From: Phyto melanocephala
Lineage: Eukaryota; Arthropoda; Insecta; Diptera; Rhinophoridae
Direction of reading: 5' to 3'
DNA: 64,000 nt
Assembly: GCA_941918925.1 (NCBI GenBank)
Contig: OW799233.1
Span: 139,502,223-139,566,222 of the forward strand
Below, one piece after another: positions 12,471-23,619 of the stretch (positions are counted from its first letter, which is position 1; every line of letters begins with the position of its first letter). The notes below the pieces were generated by a model that was not told the origin of the DNA, searched no databases, and saw nothing but the letters and a program-made list of their open reading frames with translations. The position numbers and the translations under genes are program-made.

Positions 12471-13189
12471 AAATCACTTCTACTTCTACCCCCATATATT
12501 ATCAAACATGTCCACTATAGTATTTACAATTTTATACAATTTATCTATTTTTTTTATCAATTATGTTATTACAAAAGTAGGAACTGCCATGCCCAAAAAA
12601 AAGTTAATATTATTTTCTATTTTCCTCTGCCTTTCGATTCATACCCTTTAGTGTCCGTACGAATGCGACATTAGGGCAATATGAGTCCTTTTGTACTTTA
12701 GGTTTTATCTTGCGACTTAACATGAGAAAATAATTAATAGTGAATTGAGCTTGAACAAAAAAAGTAGTTCATATCTGAGTACAAAGAGATTATTCTGTAG
12801 TGTTTACAGTTACTAACAAAATCATAAATTTTCTGGTATAAAAGAACTACACAAAATTGTTGGTGAATATCGAAATTTCGGAACACCCGAATATGGAGTT
12901 TTATATTTTTTTATTATAGCATAACCTACTTATATATGGAAAAGTAGAACGCTTATATCCTTAAAGTCCTTACTAACATCATCGCGTTCTTTCTTTTTTA
13001 ATTCTTATAGTTAATATTTTTTTCTAATTAAACATCTTTTAGCGCTAAAATATATGTAAAGGGTTTTCGAATAGATACTTGACAATTTTGAATTTAATCT
13101 GTGAATGCACTATTTCACTGATCATCTGTTACTTTCCTTTTTTCATTAAATTCAACATTTTAATCATGTAAAAGTAGACAAACGAACAA
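12471..13189. other. AT-rich non-coding DNA with a possible eroded INE-1 3' end
   Basis: Around 12835-12910 GGTATAAAAG..ATTTCGGAACACCCGAATAT resembles a worn INE-1-like 3' terminus. No 5' partner is clear. Nothing else is recognised. Confidence 0.35.
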
Positions 13190-13680
13190 CGAATACAAAT
13201 TATAGAACCGACTCCGAAGTGACCGCTTTTTAAGAGAGTTAACTCCAATTTTCGGTCATTAGTCCGTTATCGCGCCATGATTACCAATTTTTTTGACCCG
13301 CAGTTTCAATAGGACGGTGCCATAAGCCACACAGCTCACGTTACAATCGATTTATTAAACAGTAAGTTTGGTGAGCGTGTTTGGACTAGTCAATTGGCCA
13401 CCTCGTTTGTTCGAGTTAAGGCCGGTAGAATTTTCTATTTTGGGCTAACTCAAAACGCGAAATAGCGGCTGTTAAGACCGAATTCTATGACTGAGTCATC
13501 AAAAACTGGGTCCAATTATTCGACCGCTGCCAATGTTCCCGTGATGGCCATATGAATGAAGTCGAGTCATATATGTCTTGATTGTATTTCAATCCGATCA
13601 TAAAGTTTTGGAAATATTTCAAATGGTTTGCATTTTATTTTAAAAAGTTTTCAACTCTTTATTGGAAAACTCTTTATATC
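13190..13680 (+). pseudogene. Tc1/mariner (IS630) superfamily transposase, 3' remnant
   Basis: Translating across three frames gives fragments in the right order for the C-terminal half of this transposase type. These are FQ*DGAISHTAHVTIDLL at about 13307, the region of the second catalytic Asp; NWPPRLFELRPVEF near 13395, corresponding to the conserved WPPRS-DL-P-D block with the third acidic position; and VIKNWVQLFDRCQCSRDGHM near 13497, then YFKKFSTLYWKTLYI before 13675. Several stops and frame changes make it non-functional. The N-terminal DNA-binding half and the first catalytic Asp are absent and no inverted repeats are visible. A functional product from this copy is excluded. Confidence 0.75.
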
Positions 13681-14110
13681 GTTACATATTTTTTGCGATA
13701 ACCCGTTTTATCTATTAAATAAATACCATCTTATTTTAGTTAATAATTTATAACTCAATTTTATATATTTTATGTCTAAAGACATATTATTTTATAAATA
13801 CAATAAATTCAAAGCAATTTTAAGTATAACATACAAGCCATCTTTCACTAAAGAAATATGAAATAAAATTCGTATGCAATAAATTCAAACATTTTATGAT
13901 GCAAACAATATTTTGTAAATATTTTCACCCACGCGCAGAAAATAGCCTTGATAAGGATATTTGCGCTGCTGTGAACATATGTTAGTATTAGTACACTTTT
14001 ATTATTTGCGAAAAAAATTTTATAAAAAGAAATATGGTGTAGCTATTTTCTTGCTGTATATGTAACTATAAACAAAGATATGTATGTATATGTGTCTACG
14101 GTGTAATGCT
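13681..14110. other. AT-rich non-coding DNA
   Basis: No feature recognised between the transposase remnant and the TTAA-flanked composite. Confidence 0.5.
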
Positions 14111-14246
14111 TTAAGGTGGAGTTACATACCATCCGTTCATGCGTTGTTGCGTTTGATACTTTTTCACCTTTTTATACGTTTCTAAACTCAAGTTACACAC
14201 AATGCGTTTTATGCATCAACTCTTATGTTTTAATCAGCTGTTGTGT

Positions 14247-15659
14247 TAGGATTGCCATTCGTACTGTTTTAAACAGTACATGTACTGTTTTTTGTAATGT
14301 GTACTGTTATATTCACAATACCTAAAACAGTACGAAAAAGTACTGTTTTTTATATTTGTACTGTTTTTGGATACACATGTATTGAATTTTGTAATTTTTT
14401 GAAGAATGAAATAGGAAAAAATTGTATTGTTAAATGTGTACAAAAAAGGGATAAATATTTATAATTTATTTTTGAATTAACTTTTTTTGTAAGCATAAAT
14501 TATTTTCTTTTATATAACTATACCACCTCTATTTGTGTTGTATAATTATTTATTGAATTTTAAAAATTATCAAATGTATTCATTTTAAAAATTCAATTGA
14601 CTTTTTTTAGAATTTTTTTAACAATATTTAATTAGTACTTTTGGATTACTATATATAATTTAAAAAATATCAATTTTAAATGACAAATTATCAATTTTAA
14701 AGTAGACTTTACTTTATTGTTCATAAAAATTGTTATTGTCTTTAAAATAAACTTCAAAAAAATTATTAAAAGTAATATTATAGTCGACTTTAACAAGAAA
14801 TGTTTTCTTTTTGTTGAGCCTAAACATTATTTTCTTAAATATTGTTAAATATTGATTTTAAGTTCAATAACAATTTCTATGCGTGATAGATTAAGTGCCA
14901 TTATTACAGCTTGTCTTTAGTTAAAGGTAGGATTTTGTCTGTTCGATAAATAGCTTTGCATTATTACATCTTCCATTTTTTATTGTTATTATTATTAAAT
15001 TTAATAATATTTAATGAATAAAAAATAATAAATTAAGGGTTTATAATGCAAAGCCATTTATCTGCCAAACAAAATTCTGCCTTTAGCTAACGGCAAGTTG
15101 TAATAATGGCCCTAAGTCTACTTAAGAATTGATAATTTGTCAATTACAAGTGATATTTTTTACGTTATAAATAGTATTCCAAAAGTATTAATGGAATATT
15201 ATTGTAATTTTAAGAAACAAATTAATTGAATTTGCATATTATAGATAATTTCAAAATTCAACTCGTAGTTTTTGAAATTCAATTACCAATTTCGAAATTC
15301 TATTTACTATTTTTTAAATATAATTAATAACTTTTGAAATACATTAGATCATTTTCAAAATAAAGTTTGAAAATATAGTGCATAATTCTGAAATATAGTC
15401 GAAAATGTTAAAGCATTGGTATTTCGTTTATTCAAACTAGTATCAATATTAAAATTGAAAAACGACGTTAAATTTGTGTTTTTGACCACGTGTTTACATG
15501 TTTTTATGTTTCTTCTTAATTATTTTTAAATAAAAATGTGGTGTATTGAAGTAAAAGTTATGTTATCAAAATCAAAATGTACTGTTTTTCTTTTTTTTTT
15601 AAATTACTGTTTTTCCCCCTCAATGTACTTTTTTTCACTTTTCAAATATGGCAACCCTA
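14247..15659. mobile_element. Non-autonomous hAT element, copy 1
   Basis: TAGGATTGCCAT at the left and ATGGCAACCCTA at the right form terminal inverted repeats with one mismatch. They are flanked by perfect 8-bp direct repeats TGTTGTGT (14239-14246 and 15660-15667). The TAGGGTTGCCA end and 8-bp duplication are hAT hallmarks. Sub-terminal TGTACTGTTTT motifs are clustered at both ends in inverted orientation, as expected for transposase-binding sites. The 1.4 kb interior is AT-rich and non-coding, and a 218-bp Harbinger-like MITE is inserted at 14895-15112. Confidence 0.75.
14895..15112. mobile_element. Harbinger-like MITE, copy 1
   Basis: The left end GTGCCATTATTACAGCTTG and the right end (read inward) GGGCCATTATTACAACTTG begin long imperfect inverted repeats of about 75 bp. 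These also share AATGCAAAG/CTTTGCATT and the GATAAATAGC/CCATTTATC blocks. TAA flanks both sides (14892-14894, 15113-15115), fitting the TWA target of PIF/Harbinger elements. The centre is AT-rich with no coding capacity. Confidence 0.6.
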
Positions 15660-16417
15660 TGTTGTGTTTATATTTTTATTAACTAAAAACAATTTTGCCA
15701 AAATGGAAAGTAAAATTGACAATTTAAGGGCATTTATGGAATTCATTTAGTTTATGTACATGATATTTTGTGCTACAAAAAGTTCAAAAATAACACAAGC
15801 ATCAATAAGCATCTCCTCCATTGCACTTGTTTTCTTTTAATAATAAACAGAGATGACACTCAGCACATAATAATTATCGATAAGTGGAATAAAAATTTTG
15901 GTAATGAAAAAATTGTGTTTAAAATTAGTTTTTATGAATGTTTTTCTTAAAAGTAATTGTAAACTTAATTTCGAATGCTTTTTCTTTTATTAAAAACATT
16001 TTTTAATACAAAAAAATTAAAAAAATAAATCCACCACACAATCAGATTTATCGATAATATCGACAAAAAAATATTATTTGTCATCCATGGCTATCAACAA
16101 CAGCTGACATTTATTCACCTTTTATGCGACGGATACAAAAGTAGAAAGTAAACCTACTTTGCTGCGTTGATACGTTTATGCATTCTATGCGTTTTGCCGT
16201 GTAACTTGTCACATACAATTACACTGATTCTACTTTTTGACTGATGCATAAAACGGAACAACGGATAGAACGCATGGTATGTAAAGGTGGAGTTACATAC
16301 CATCCGTTCATGCGTTGTTGCGTTTGATACTTTTTCACCTTTTTATACGTTTCTAAACTCAAGTTACACACGATGCGTTTTATGCATCAACTCTTATGTT
16401 TTAATCAGCTGTTGTGT

Positions 16418-17707
16418 TAGGGTTGCCATTCGTACTGTTTTAAACAGTACATGTACTGTTTTTTGTAATGTGTACTGTTATATTCACAATACCTAAAACA
16501 GTACGAAATGTATTGAATTTTGTAATTTTTTTTAGAATGAAATAGGAAAAAATTGTATTGTTAAATGTGTACAAAAAAGGGATAAATATTTATAATTTAT
16601 TTTTGAATTAACTTTTTTTTTAAGCATAAATTATTTTCTTTTATATAACTATACCACCTCTATTTGTGTTGTATAATTATTTATTGAATTTTAAAAATTA
16701 TCAAATGTATTCATTTTAAAAATTCAATTGACTTTTTTTAGAATTTTTTTTAACAATATTTAATTAGTACTTTTGGATTACTATATATAATTTAAAAAAT
16801 ATCAATTTTAAATGACAAATTATCAATTTTCGACTTTAACAAGAAATGTTTTCTTTTTGTTGAGCCTAAATATTATTTTCTTAAATATTGTTAAATATTG
16901 ATTTTAAGTTCAATAACAATTTCTATGCGTGATAGATTAAGTGTCATTATTACAACTTGTCTTTAGTTAAAGGTAGGATTTTGTCTGTTCGATAAATAGC
17001 TTTGCATTATTACATCTTCCATTTTTTATTGTTATTATTATTAAATTTAATAATATTTAATGAATAAAAAATAATAAATTAAGGGTTTATAATGCAAAGC
17101 CATTTATCTGCCAAACAAAATTCTGCCTTTAGCTAACGGCAAGTTGTAATAATGGCCCTAAGTCTACTTAAAAATTGATAATTTGTCAATTACAATTGAT
17201 ATTTTTTAAGTTATAAATAGTATTCCAAAAGTATTAATGGAATATTATTGTAATTTGAAGAAACAAATCAATTGAATTTACATATTATAGATAATTTTAA
17301 AATTCAACTCGTAGTTTTTGAAATTCAATTACCAATTTCGAAATTCTATTTACTATTTTTTAAATATAATTAATAACTTTTGAAATACATTAGATCATTT
17401 TCAAAATAAAGTTTGAAAATATAGTGCATAATTCTGAAATATAGTCAAAAATGTTAAAGCATTGGTATTTCGTTTATTCAAACTAGTATCAATATTAAAA
17501 TTTAAAAACCGCGTTAAATTTATGTTTTTGACGACGTGTTTACATGTTTTTATGTTTCTTCTTAACTATTTTTAAATAAAAATGTGATGTATTGAAGTAA
17601 AAGTTATGTTATCAAAATCAAAATGTACTGTTTTTCTTTTTTTTTTTTTAAATTACTGTTTTTCCCCCTCAATGTACTTTTTTCACTTTACAAATATGGC
17701 AACCCTA
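16418..17707. mobile_element. Non-autonomous hAT element, copy 2
   Basis: This is the same element as 14247-15659, with perfect ends TAGGGTTGCCAT and ATGGCAACCCTA and the same TGTTGTGT repeats at 16410-16417 and 17708-17715. Because flanks and insertion point are identical in both units, it was duplicated with the outer unit rather than inserted twice. It is about 120 bp shorter than copy 1 because of internal deletions near 16506 and 16827. Confidence 0.75.
16941..17158. mobile_element. Harbinger-like MITE, copy 2
   Basis: Counterpart of 14895-15112 in the second unit, flanked by TAA at 16938-16940 and 17159-17161. Its left end reads GTGTCATTATTACAACTTG. It has the same length as copy 1, so its insertion predates the tandem duplication. 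Confidence 0.6.
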
Positions 17708-19179
17708 TGTTGTGTTTATATTTTTATTAACTAAAAACAATTTTGCCAAAATGGAAAGTAAAATTGACAATTTAAGGGCATTTATGGAATTAATTTAGTT
17801 TATGTACATGATATTTTGTGCTACAAAAAGTTCAAAAATAACACAAGCATCAATAAGCATCTCCTTTATTGCACTTGTTTTCTTTTAATAATAAACAGAG
17901 ATGACACTCAGCACATAATAATTATCGATAAGTGGAATAAAAATTTTGGTAATGAAAAAATTGTGTTTAAAATTAGTTTTTATGAATGTTTTTCTTAAAA
18001 GTAATTGTAAACTTTATTTCGAATGCTTTTTCTTTTATTAAAAACATTTTTTAATACAAAAAAATTAAAAAAATAAATCCACCACACAATCAGATTTATC
18101 GATAACATCGACAAAAAAATGTTATTTGTCATCCATGGCTATCAACAACAGCTGACATTTATTCACCTTTTATGCGACGGATACAAAAGTAGAAAGTAAA
18201 CCTACTTTGCTGCGTTGATACGTTTATGCATTCTATGCGTTTTGCCGTGTAACTTGTCACATACAATTACACTGATTCTACTTTTTGACTGATGCATAAA
18301 ACGGAACAACGGATAGAACGCATGGTATGTAACTCCAGCTTAACTCCAGCTTTACAGTTTGTGCTTACTATATGTGTCAATGGTCATTGTTTTAAAGAAA
18401 TAGAAACAAAAGCAACAACAACTACATAATTATCAATGGAAGTGTGTTGCATTCTATGTCTTTGAGTGAGTTAACATTGTTCAACTCTAGTTAACTCTTA
18501 AACATAAGTTTATTTAATTTTTAGTCAAGTTTTTTTTTATACCCGCCACCAAAAAAATGGTGGGGGTATATTCATTTTGTCATTCCGTTTGTAACACATC
18601 GAAATATCCATTTTAGACCCCATAAAGTATATATATTCTGAATCAGGGTTTGATTTGATGACGATCTAGCTATGTCCGTCCGTCTATCCGTTTGTCCGTC
18701 TGTCCGTCTGTTGAAAGCACGATAGAGGTCGCACCGAAAAAGCTAGAGGGCTCAAATTTTGCCAGAATCTTTCTAATAGACAAGGTTTGTTTGGTATTGA
18801 AAATGGGCTATATCGGGATATAAGGAAGAGAGTTATAGCTCGTAAAGCAAGAGTAGGTCGAAAAAACCGTGTCCTTCGCACATCGAATAAAATGGAATTG
18901 TGTCCAGACGCATAAACGTAGAGTCATGAAACTTCGAATATATATTTATCGAGTCAAAAGGATATTTTTCCCTGAAAATCGCTTAAATCTATGAATTAGG
19001 AAAAAAAGTTATCGATCAAAATGTACGAAAATTTATACCGCACAGTGTATTTTTCGGTATATTTAAAAACTAAAACGTCATAAAAGCAACAAAATTGAAT
19101 TTACGACTCTGAAATTTTGCACACTTTGCTTTTCGGCGAGACGCTTTTTTGTGACGGAAAATCAATGTGCCACGCCCAC

Positions 19180-20340
19180 TTTTACGCCCACCTCCCATAT
19201 AACGTTTTTCCTAAAATTCATATAATTTCTCTATAAATAAAGATTTTGGAATAATAAATGGCTATATTGAAACACCTAAGTTGTACTCATTCGCAAAAAT
19301 AACTTTGACACGCCTACTACAACGCCCACTTGTCACGTTATCTACCGTTAATGAAATTTAAAAGCTCATAAAATCGCCAAAATTAGAGGTATGATGATAA
19401 AATTTGCTACGTATATCCCCCTAGGCAATATCATTACTCATCCAGAAAATTAAGGTGCCACGCCCACTTTTAGGCCCACCTCCCATATAAGGTTTTATTT
19501 AAAATTTATATAATTTCCTATTAATAAAGATTTTGGAATAATAAAAAGTTATATTGAAACACCTAAGTTGTACCCATTCGCAAAAATAAGTTTGACACGC
19601 CTACTATAACGCCCACTTTTCACGTTATGTACCGTTAATGAAATTTAAAAGCTCATAAAACCGCCAAAATTAGAGGTATGATGATAAAATTTGCTACGTA
19701 TATCCCCCTAGGCAATATCATTACTCATCCAGAAAATTAAGGTGCCACGCCCACTTTTAGGCCCACCTCCCATATAAGGTTTTAACGAAAATTCATATAA
19801 TTTCTCTATTAATAAAGATTTTGGAATAATAAAGGGCTATATTGAAACACCTAAGTTGTGTTCATTCACAAAAATAACTTTGACACGCCTACTATAACGC
19901 CCACTTTTCACGTTATCTACCGTAAATGAAATTTAAAAGCTCATAAAACCGCCAAAATTAGAGGTATGATGATAAAATTTTCTACGTATATCCCCCTAGA
20001 AAGTGCCATTACTGTGCCAGAAAATTAAGGTGCCACGCATACTTTTACGTCCACCTCTCATATTACGTTTTACTTAAAATTCATATAATTTCTCTATTAA
20101 TAAAGATTTTGGAATAATAAAGGGCTATATCGAAACACCTAAGTTGTACTCATTCGCAAAAATAACTTTAATACGCTTACTATAACGCCCACTTTTCACG
20201 TTATCTACCGTTAATGAAAATTAAAAGCTCATAAAACCGCCAAAATTAGATGTATGATGATCAAATTTGCTACGTATATCCTGTTAATCAATGTAGTTGT
20301 TGTGCCAAAAAGTTTAGGTGATACGCCCACTTTAACGCCT
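19180..20340 (+). repeat. 288-bp tandem array inside A3
   Basis: The phrase GCCAAAATTAGAGGTATGAT recurs at about 19376, 19663, 19951 and 20239, a spacing of 287-288 bp. (The first lacks one A of the flanking AAACCGCC.) Each unit contains CCACGCCCACTTTTA..GCCCACCTCCCATATAA, then ATAATTTCTCTATTAATAAA, TTGACACGCCTAC and TTTCACGTTATCTACCGTTA. The same unit, in other numbers, is present in A4-A9. Confidence 0.75.
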
Positions 20341-20534
20341 ACCTCCCATATAACGGTTTATCTAAAATTCATGTAATTTCTCTATTGACAAAGTTTTTGG
20401 GAAAATAAAGGACTATATTGAAATATTTAAGTTGTATTTATTAGCAGAAACTTTATTGACACGCCTACTTTAACGCCCACTTTCATTGAAAGACTACATT
20501 TAGAAAATCATTTTAGTAGCATATTGAAGTTATA

Positions 20535-21147
20535 AAGGGTGGTTAAATTTTAAGGACCGATGTTGAATTTAAATAAAACACAAATTATTTAGGATATTAT
20601 TATTTCTTTTTGTAATTATAATATTTGTATGGTTCAGTTATGTACTTAACAAAATATCGGCCAAATGCCCCCCCCCCCATCCTTGGCACCACTCCTTTAT
20701 CTGATGGTCCAAATTTTCAATGACAATGTTGACAATTGTTGGGCATGATGATGAGTCGAGGTTGACTGCTGTTTTGCCACACTATCGCAAAAACCAGCAG
20801 TGGTTCCCATTCAACGCACTAAGAAGGCATTCACAGATTCTCTAACATTTTATACAGACCTGTTTTGCAGAAATTAAAATATTTGTTACAATTCTCCCGT
20901 TTGTGGACGAATTTGAACGATTTTGCTGATCAAAAGAATTACGAAGTGCAGAAAATGCATTTTGATTTGAACGCCCATTTTTTTAAAAAACCTGAATAAC
21001 TTTAAAGCGTTGCTCATTTGCGTATCTTTCCACGGATCAAATTGAGTAAGTTTGAGATTGGGAAATGTCAAGTGAAATGCAGAAAACAAATTAAAAGACT
21101 AGGTGTAGTACACCTTCAACATGGGATCTTAAAATTTAACCACCCTC
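20535..21147 (-). mobile_element. Deleted Tc1/mariner-type element nested in A3
   Basis: AAGGGTGGTTAAATTTTAAG at the left mirrors CTTAAAATTTAACCACCCTC at the right, with TA on each side (20533-20534 and 21148-21149). The uninterrupted TA target is visible in A1 at 2279-2280. On the minus strand a frame encodes the N-terminal helix-turn-helix of an IS630/Tc1-type transposase (NEQRFKVIQVF block near 21030-20985). Only the N-terminal part of a transposase is represented and it is broken, so the element is non-autonomous. Confidence 0.7.
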
Positions 21148-21187
21148 TACAAAGAAAGTGATACATATTTTATTATAAAGAGATTAT

Positions 21188-22625
21188 TGCAGTTTGTGTG
21201 CATAACTGACTGCAAACATAGATGACGCCATATGACAACCCGTTTTCATACAATTGCCAACAATTTGGGCAATTTGGGCAACAACAACAAAAATGACATA
21301 GTGAAAACCAAGCTTAAAACGTTTGTGAATATTTTCGGTCAGTTAACAAAGTGAACTAAAGAGCAAAACAGGATATAATGAGTCAAAGCAAACTTAACAT
21401 TATCATCACCACCACCAGATTACATAGTACATCGAAAATTTGATTAAGAGATCTGCGTTCACAAGAATTAATATGGTTAATTTTATATCTTTTAAAATAT
21501 TTTATTAATAAACTTTAAACAATTGTAATTTTTAGTTTTTCTCTATATGATTTCTGATTTTTATAAAAACTAAAAATAAATTTTAATTGTTCAGATTTTA
21601 TTTTATATTAGTTGAGCCCGGATTACATTTCCAAATAGATCCCTGAATAAACATGCGAAAGAGAAAGATTTTTATAGAAGATTTTTATAAATGTACATTA
21701 TATAATTAGACTCTCTCATCGTTTACTTATACATACATTTTTTTAGTTCAACACCAGAGAATCTGCTCAAATAAGTGATAAATATTTTAGCTTAAAAACT
21801 CTAAGCGACATAAAACTTCAAAAAGCATTTCTTTGCTTCTAAGAGCGCCTCTAGAATACAAAATTTTTATATTCGATGTCCCATTTTGTAGATTCCTTTT
21901 TTGTAGTTAGGAAGCGCTAATTTTATCCCCACCATAAACAGCTTAATCATGACTTCCCCTTAAGCACTGCTATGAAAGCTAGTAGCAAGTAAAGAAAATT
22001 ACTATTAAAATAAAAAAGCCAATTCTTTCCACCGCTGTAGAAATAAGCAGCACAGAAGACATACCCAACACAATACGGTTAGAGAACAACGTATGCACTA
22101 TGTACAAAATCTTTTTTGTCGGGAAACTTTTTTGAGAACGAACTTTAGCAACACCGACGATTTGATACACATATTTTTTGTAGATAAAAAGTTGAAAATT
22201 GACCTTATTAGTACACCAAATGTAGCTAGTTAAGAACTATCCTCGCATTATTGCCATTTTAATGAAATCGGTTTTGCGTACATAGGTAGGAAAAGTTGTT
22301 GCTTCATATGAACTGATTATTCACTGTGTGGGTTTTAAAAATTAAAAAAATATATTAAAATTGTTCCTACATTTGGGTTGGTATTGCACCAACGGAAGCT
22401 GCAATGTTTTTTTCCGGGCCTGGGGTGTGGCTCGATTGTCTCTGTATACGTTTTTGTCCTGTCGAAAAAGAACTTTCACTTAATAGAAAAATATAAAATA
22501 TGTTAATAACAGCAAATTGATAACAAAGCTATTGCTTCCAATATTACGAGTATTTTACAAATTGGCGGCATAGGGAGTAGAACTTCAACACTATTGATAG
22601 TTAGTCCATTCGATTGTTTCTTTAA
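21188..22625. other. AT-rich non-coding DNA
   Basis: No element ends are recognised. There is a short hairpin near 22374-22395 (GGTTGGTATTGCACCAAC). The 63-codon minus-strand frame at 21979 shows no known motif. Confidence 0.45.
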
Positions 22626-23619
22626 TCTTCTATCTTCTTCTTCTTCTATAAATATAAAATAGGATGTATATATGTATGTAACGTATGGACTCCAAAACGG
22701 CTGGACCCATTTTGATGAAATTTTCAGAGAATCTTAAAAAAGTTTGGACGGGTGACACTGTGACGTCAGATTTTTTTTTCGGTCTGTGGGCGGAGGGGAG
22801 TGGTAAAATCCAATTTTAATAATGCACCACCAATGACATATACACATATATATTTTGTTTGCTTTTTTACCTCATTTTGAAAGCTGTTGTCATGTTTTTC
22901 AAAACGAGATATTAAACTCTTAAATCGGTTAGATAGTTCCGAAGATATTTACAATAAACCTATGCTAATAATGATCCAATATCAAAATTTTAAAACTTTC
23001 GAAATGTTGCATTCAAAAATCTGAGTTTTTGGTTTATTTACAAAAAATATTTACAGCTCAATGAGCAAATTCAATTGATACTGCCCGACAAATTAATCAA
23101 ATACAAATCAATCGACACAGTAATGAATAAAGAACAAGCCGAAAATTTTTACACTGAATTTTTTAATTCATTGCAACCACCCGGAATGCCACTGCATGTA
23201 CTAACATTAAAGGTTGGATCACCGGTAATTCAACGGAACCAGATTGATTATTTCCAACGATTTCCAATTCTCTTTGCGTCTTGCCTTTGCTACTACTATC
23301 AACAAAGTACAAAGCCAATCATTGACTATCGCTGGTAAATTCATGTTTTTCACACGGCAAAAAACATTTTCCCTTCGCTGGCCTTAAGATGATGTAATAA
23401 ATAAATATAATTTCCAATTTGCCTTAAATACATGCGTTTCTTTTTGGATTGAGCCCAGACCTACACGATATGTAAGTTATTCTTTAAAAAACTTTATGAT
23501 ACGTATTCCACTGATTTTTATTTGAAGGCCGTAAATTTCGTTAAAAGCTCAATTTAAATCGTGTGGTAATACAACACTAATGTTTGCGTTGGGCCAGCAA
23601 CACGGACCGGTTCAGCTAG
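22626..23619 (+). mobile_element. Decayed Helitron with helicase remnant
   Basis: The 3' end reads CACGGACCGGTTCAGCTAG followed by T, the CTRR-T terminus of canonical Helitrons. The 5' end is placed at a TC preceded by A (TCTTCTATCTTC at 22626, or TCTATAAATATAAAATAGG at 22645). The GGATGTATATATGTATGTAA and ACGGCTGGACCCATTTTGAT stretches follow. Between the ends is the C-terminal part of a Pif1-type helicase in two frames (23075-23345). The RepHel N-terminus and most of the helicase are gone. Confidence 0.6.
23060..23400 (+). pseudogene. Helitron Pif1-like helicase, C-terminal remnant
   Basis: Frame 1 from 23075 gives YKSIDTVMNKEQAENFYTEF, then FNSLQPPGMPLHVLTLKVGS, which corresponds to the SID....EFLNSL-P-G-PPH-L-LK-G-PV block of Helitron helicases. 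A shifted frame continues with FQFSLRLAFATTINKVQSQS and LTIAG near 23258-23335. That is the conserved FPLRLAFA-TINK-QGQSL motif VI region, in which the invariant GQS glycine is replaced (VQSQS). The Walker motifs and the Rep domain are absent. With at least one frameshift and no upstream coding DNA, it cannot encode an active enzyme. Intact Helitron helicases unwind DNA during rolling-circle transposition. Confidence 0.75.

Larger units (their letters stand above)
14111..18343. mobile_element. TTAA-flanked composite transposon containing a tandem duplication
   Basis: TTAA at 14111-14114 is followed by GGTGGAGTTACATACCAT. The far end is ATGGTATGTAACTCCAGC followed by TTAA at 18340-18343, so the outer inverted repeats match with one difference over 18 bp. 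Similarity continues inward (CGTTC, GTTGTTGCG versus GTTGTTCCG). Two units of about 2.1 kb lie head to tail, 14115-16282 and 16284-18339. They meet at GCATGGTATGTAAAGGTGGA, where nine bases of the first unit's right end are missing. Units differ by scattered substitutions and small indels: unit 1 has an extra AAAAGTACTG.. segment near 14336 and about 75 extra bases near 14700. Each unit contains an internal hAT element. The TTAA target suggests piggyBac-type mobilisation, but no transposase is present. Short frames at 15768 and 17816 are duplicated with the unit and have no recognised homology. Confidence 0.65.
18536..21187 (+). mobile_element. INE-1-like element, copy A3 (long, 3' truncated)
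   Basis: The 5' end is intact: TTTTATACCCGCCACC, then the CCACCA..TGGTGG hairpin, then a CCGTCTGTCCGTCTGT microsatellite at about 18690. The body holds four units of the 288-bp repeat. It carries a mariner-type passenger at 20535-21147. After the passenger only AAAGAAAGTGATACATATTT and a few bases remain, so the stem-loop and TTGTTTT terminus are missing. The reading frame at 18684-18881 on the minus strand is only a translation of the microsatellite region and is repeated in other copies. Confidence 0.75.

Noticed and set aside
14116..16496. Identical 69-codon frames at 14116-14325 and 16287-16496, suggesting a conserved small gene
   Set aside because: They start in the outer inverted repeat and run across the hAT boundary. 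Their similarity is explained by the tandem duplication of the whole unit.
18684..18881. Recurrent short frames around the GACGGACA microsatellite, also seen near 37100, 40085 and 61065
   Set aside because: They are translations of the 5' region of INE-1-like elements, recur on either strand with the element, and have no protein-family motif.
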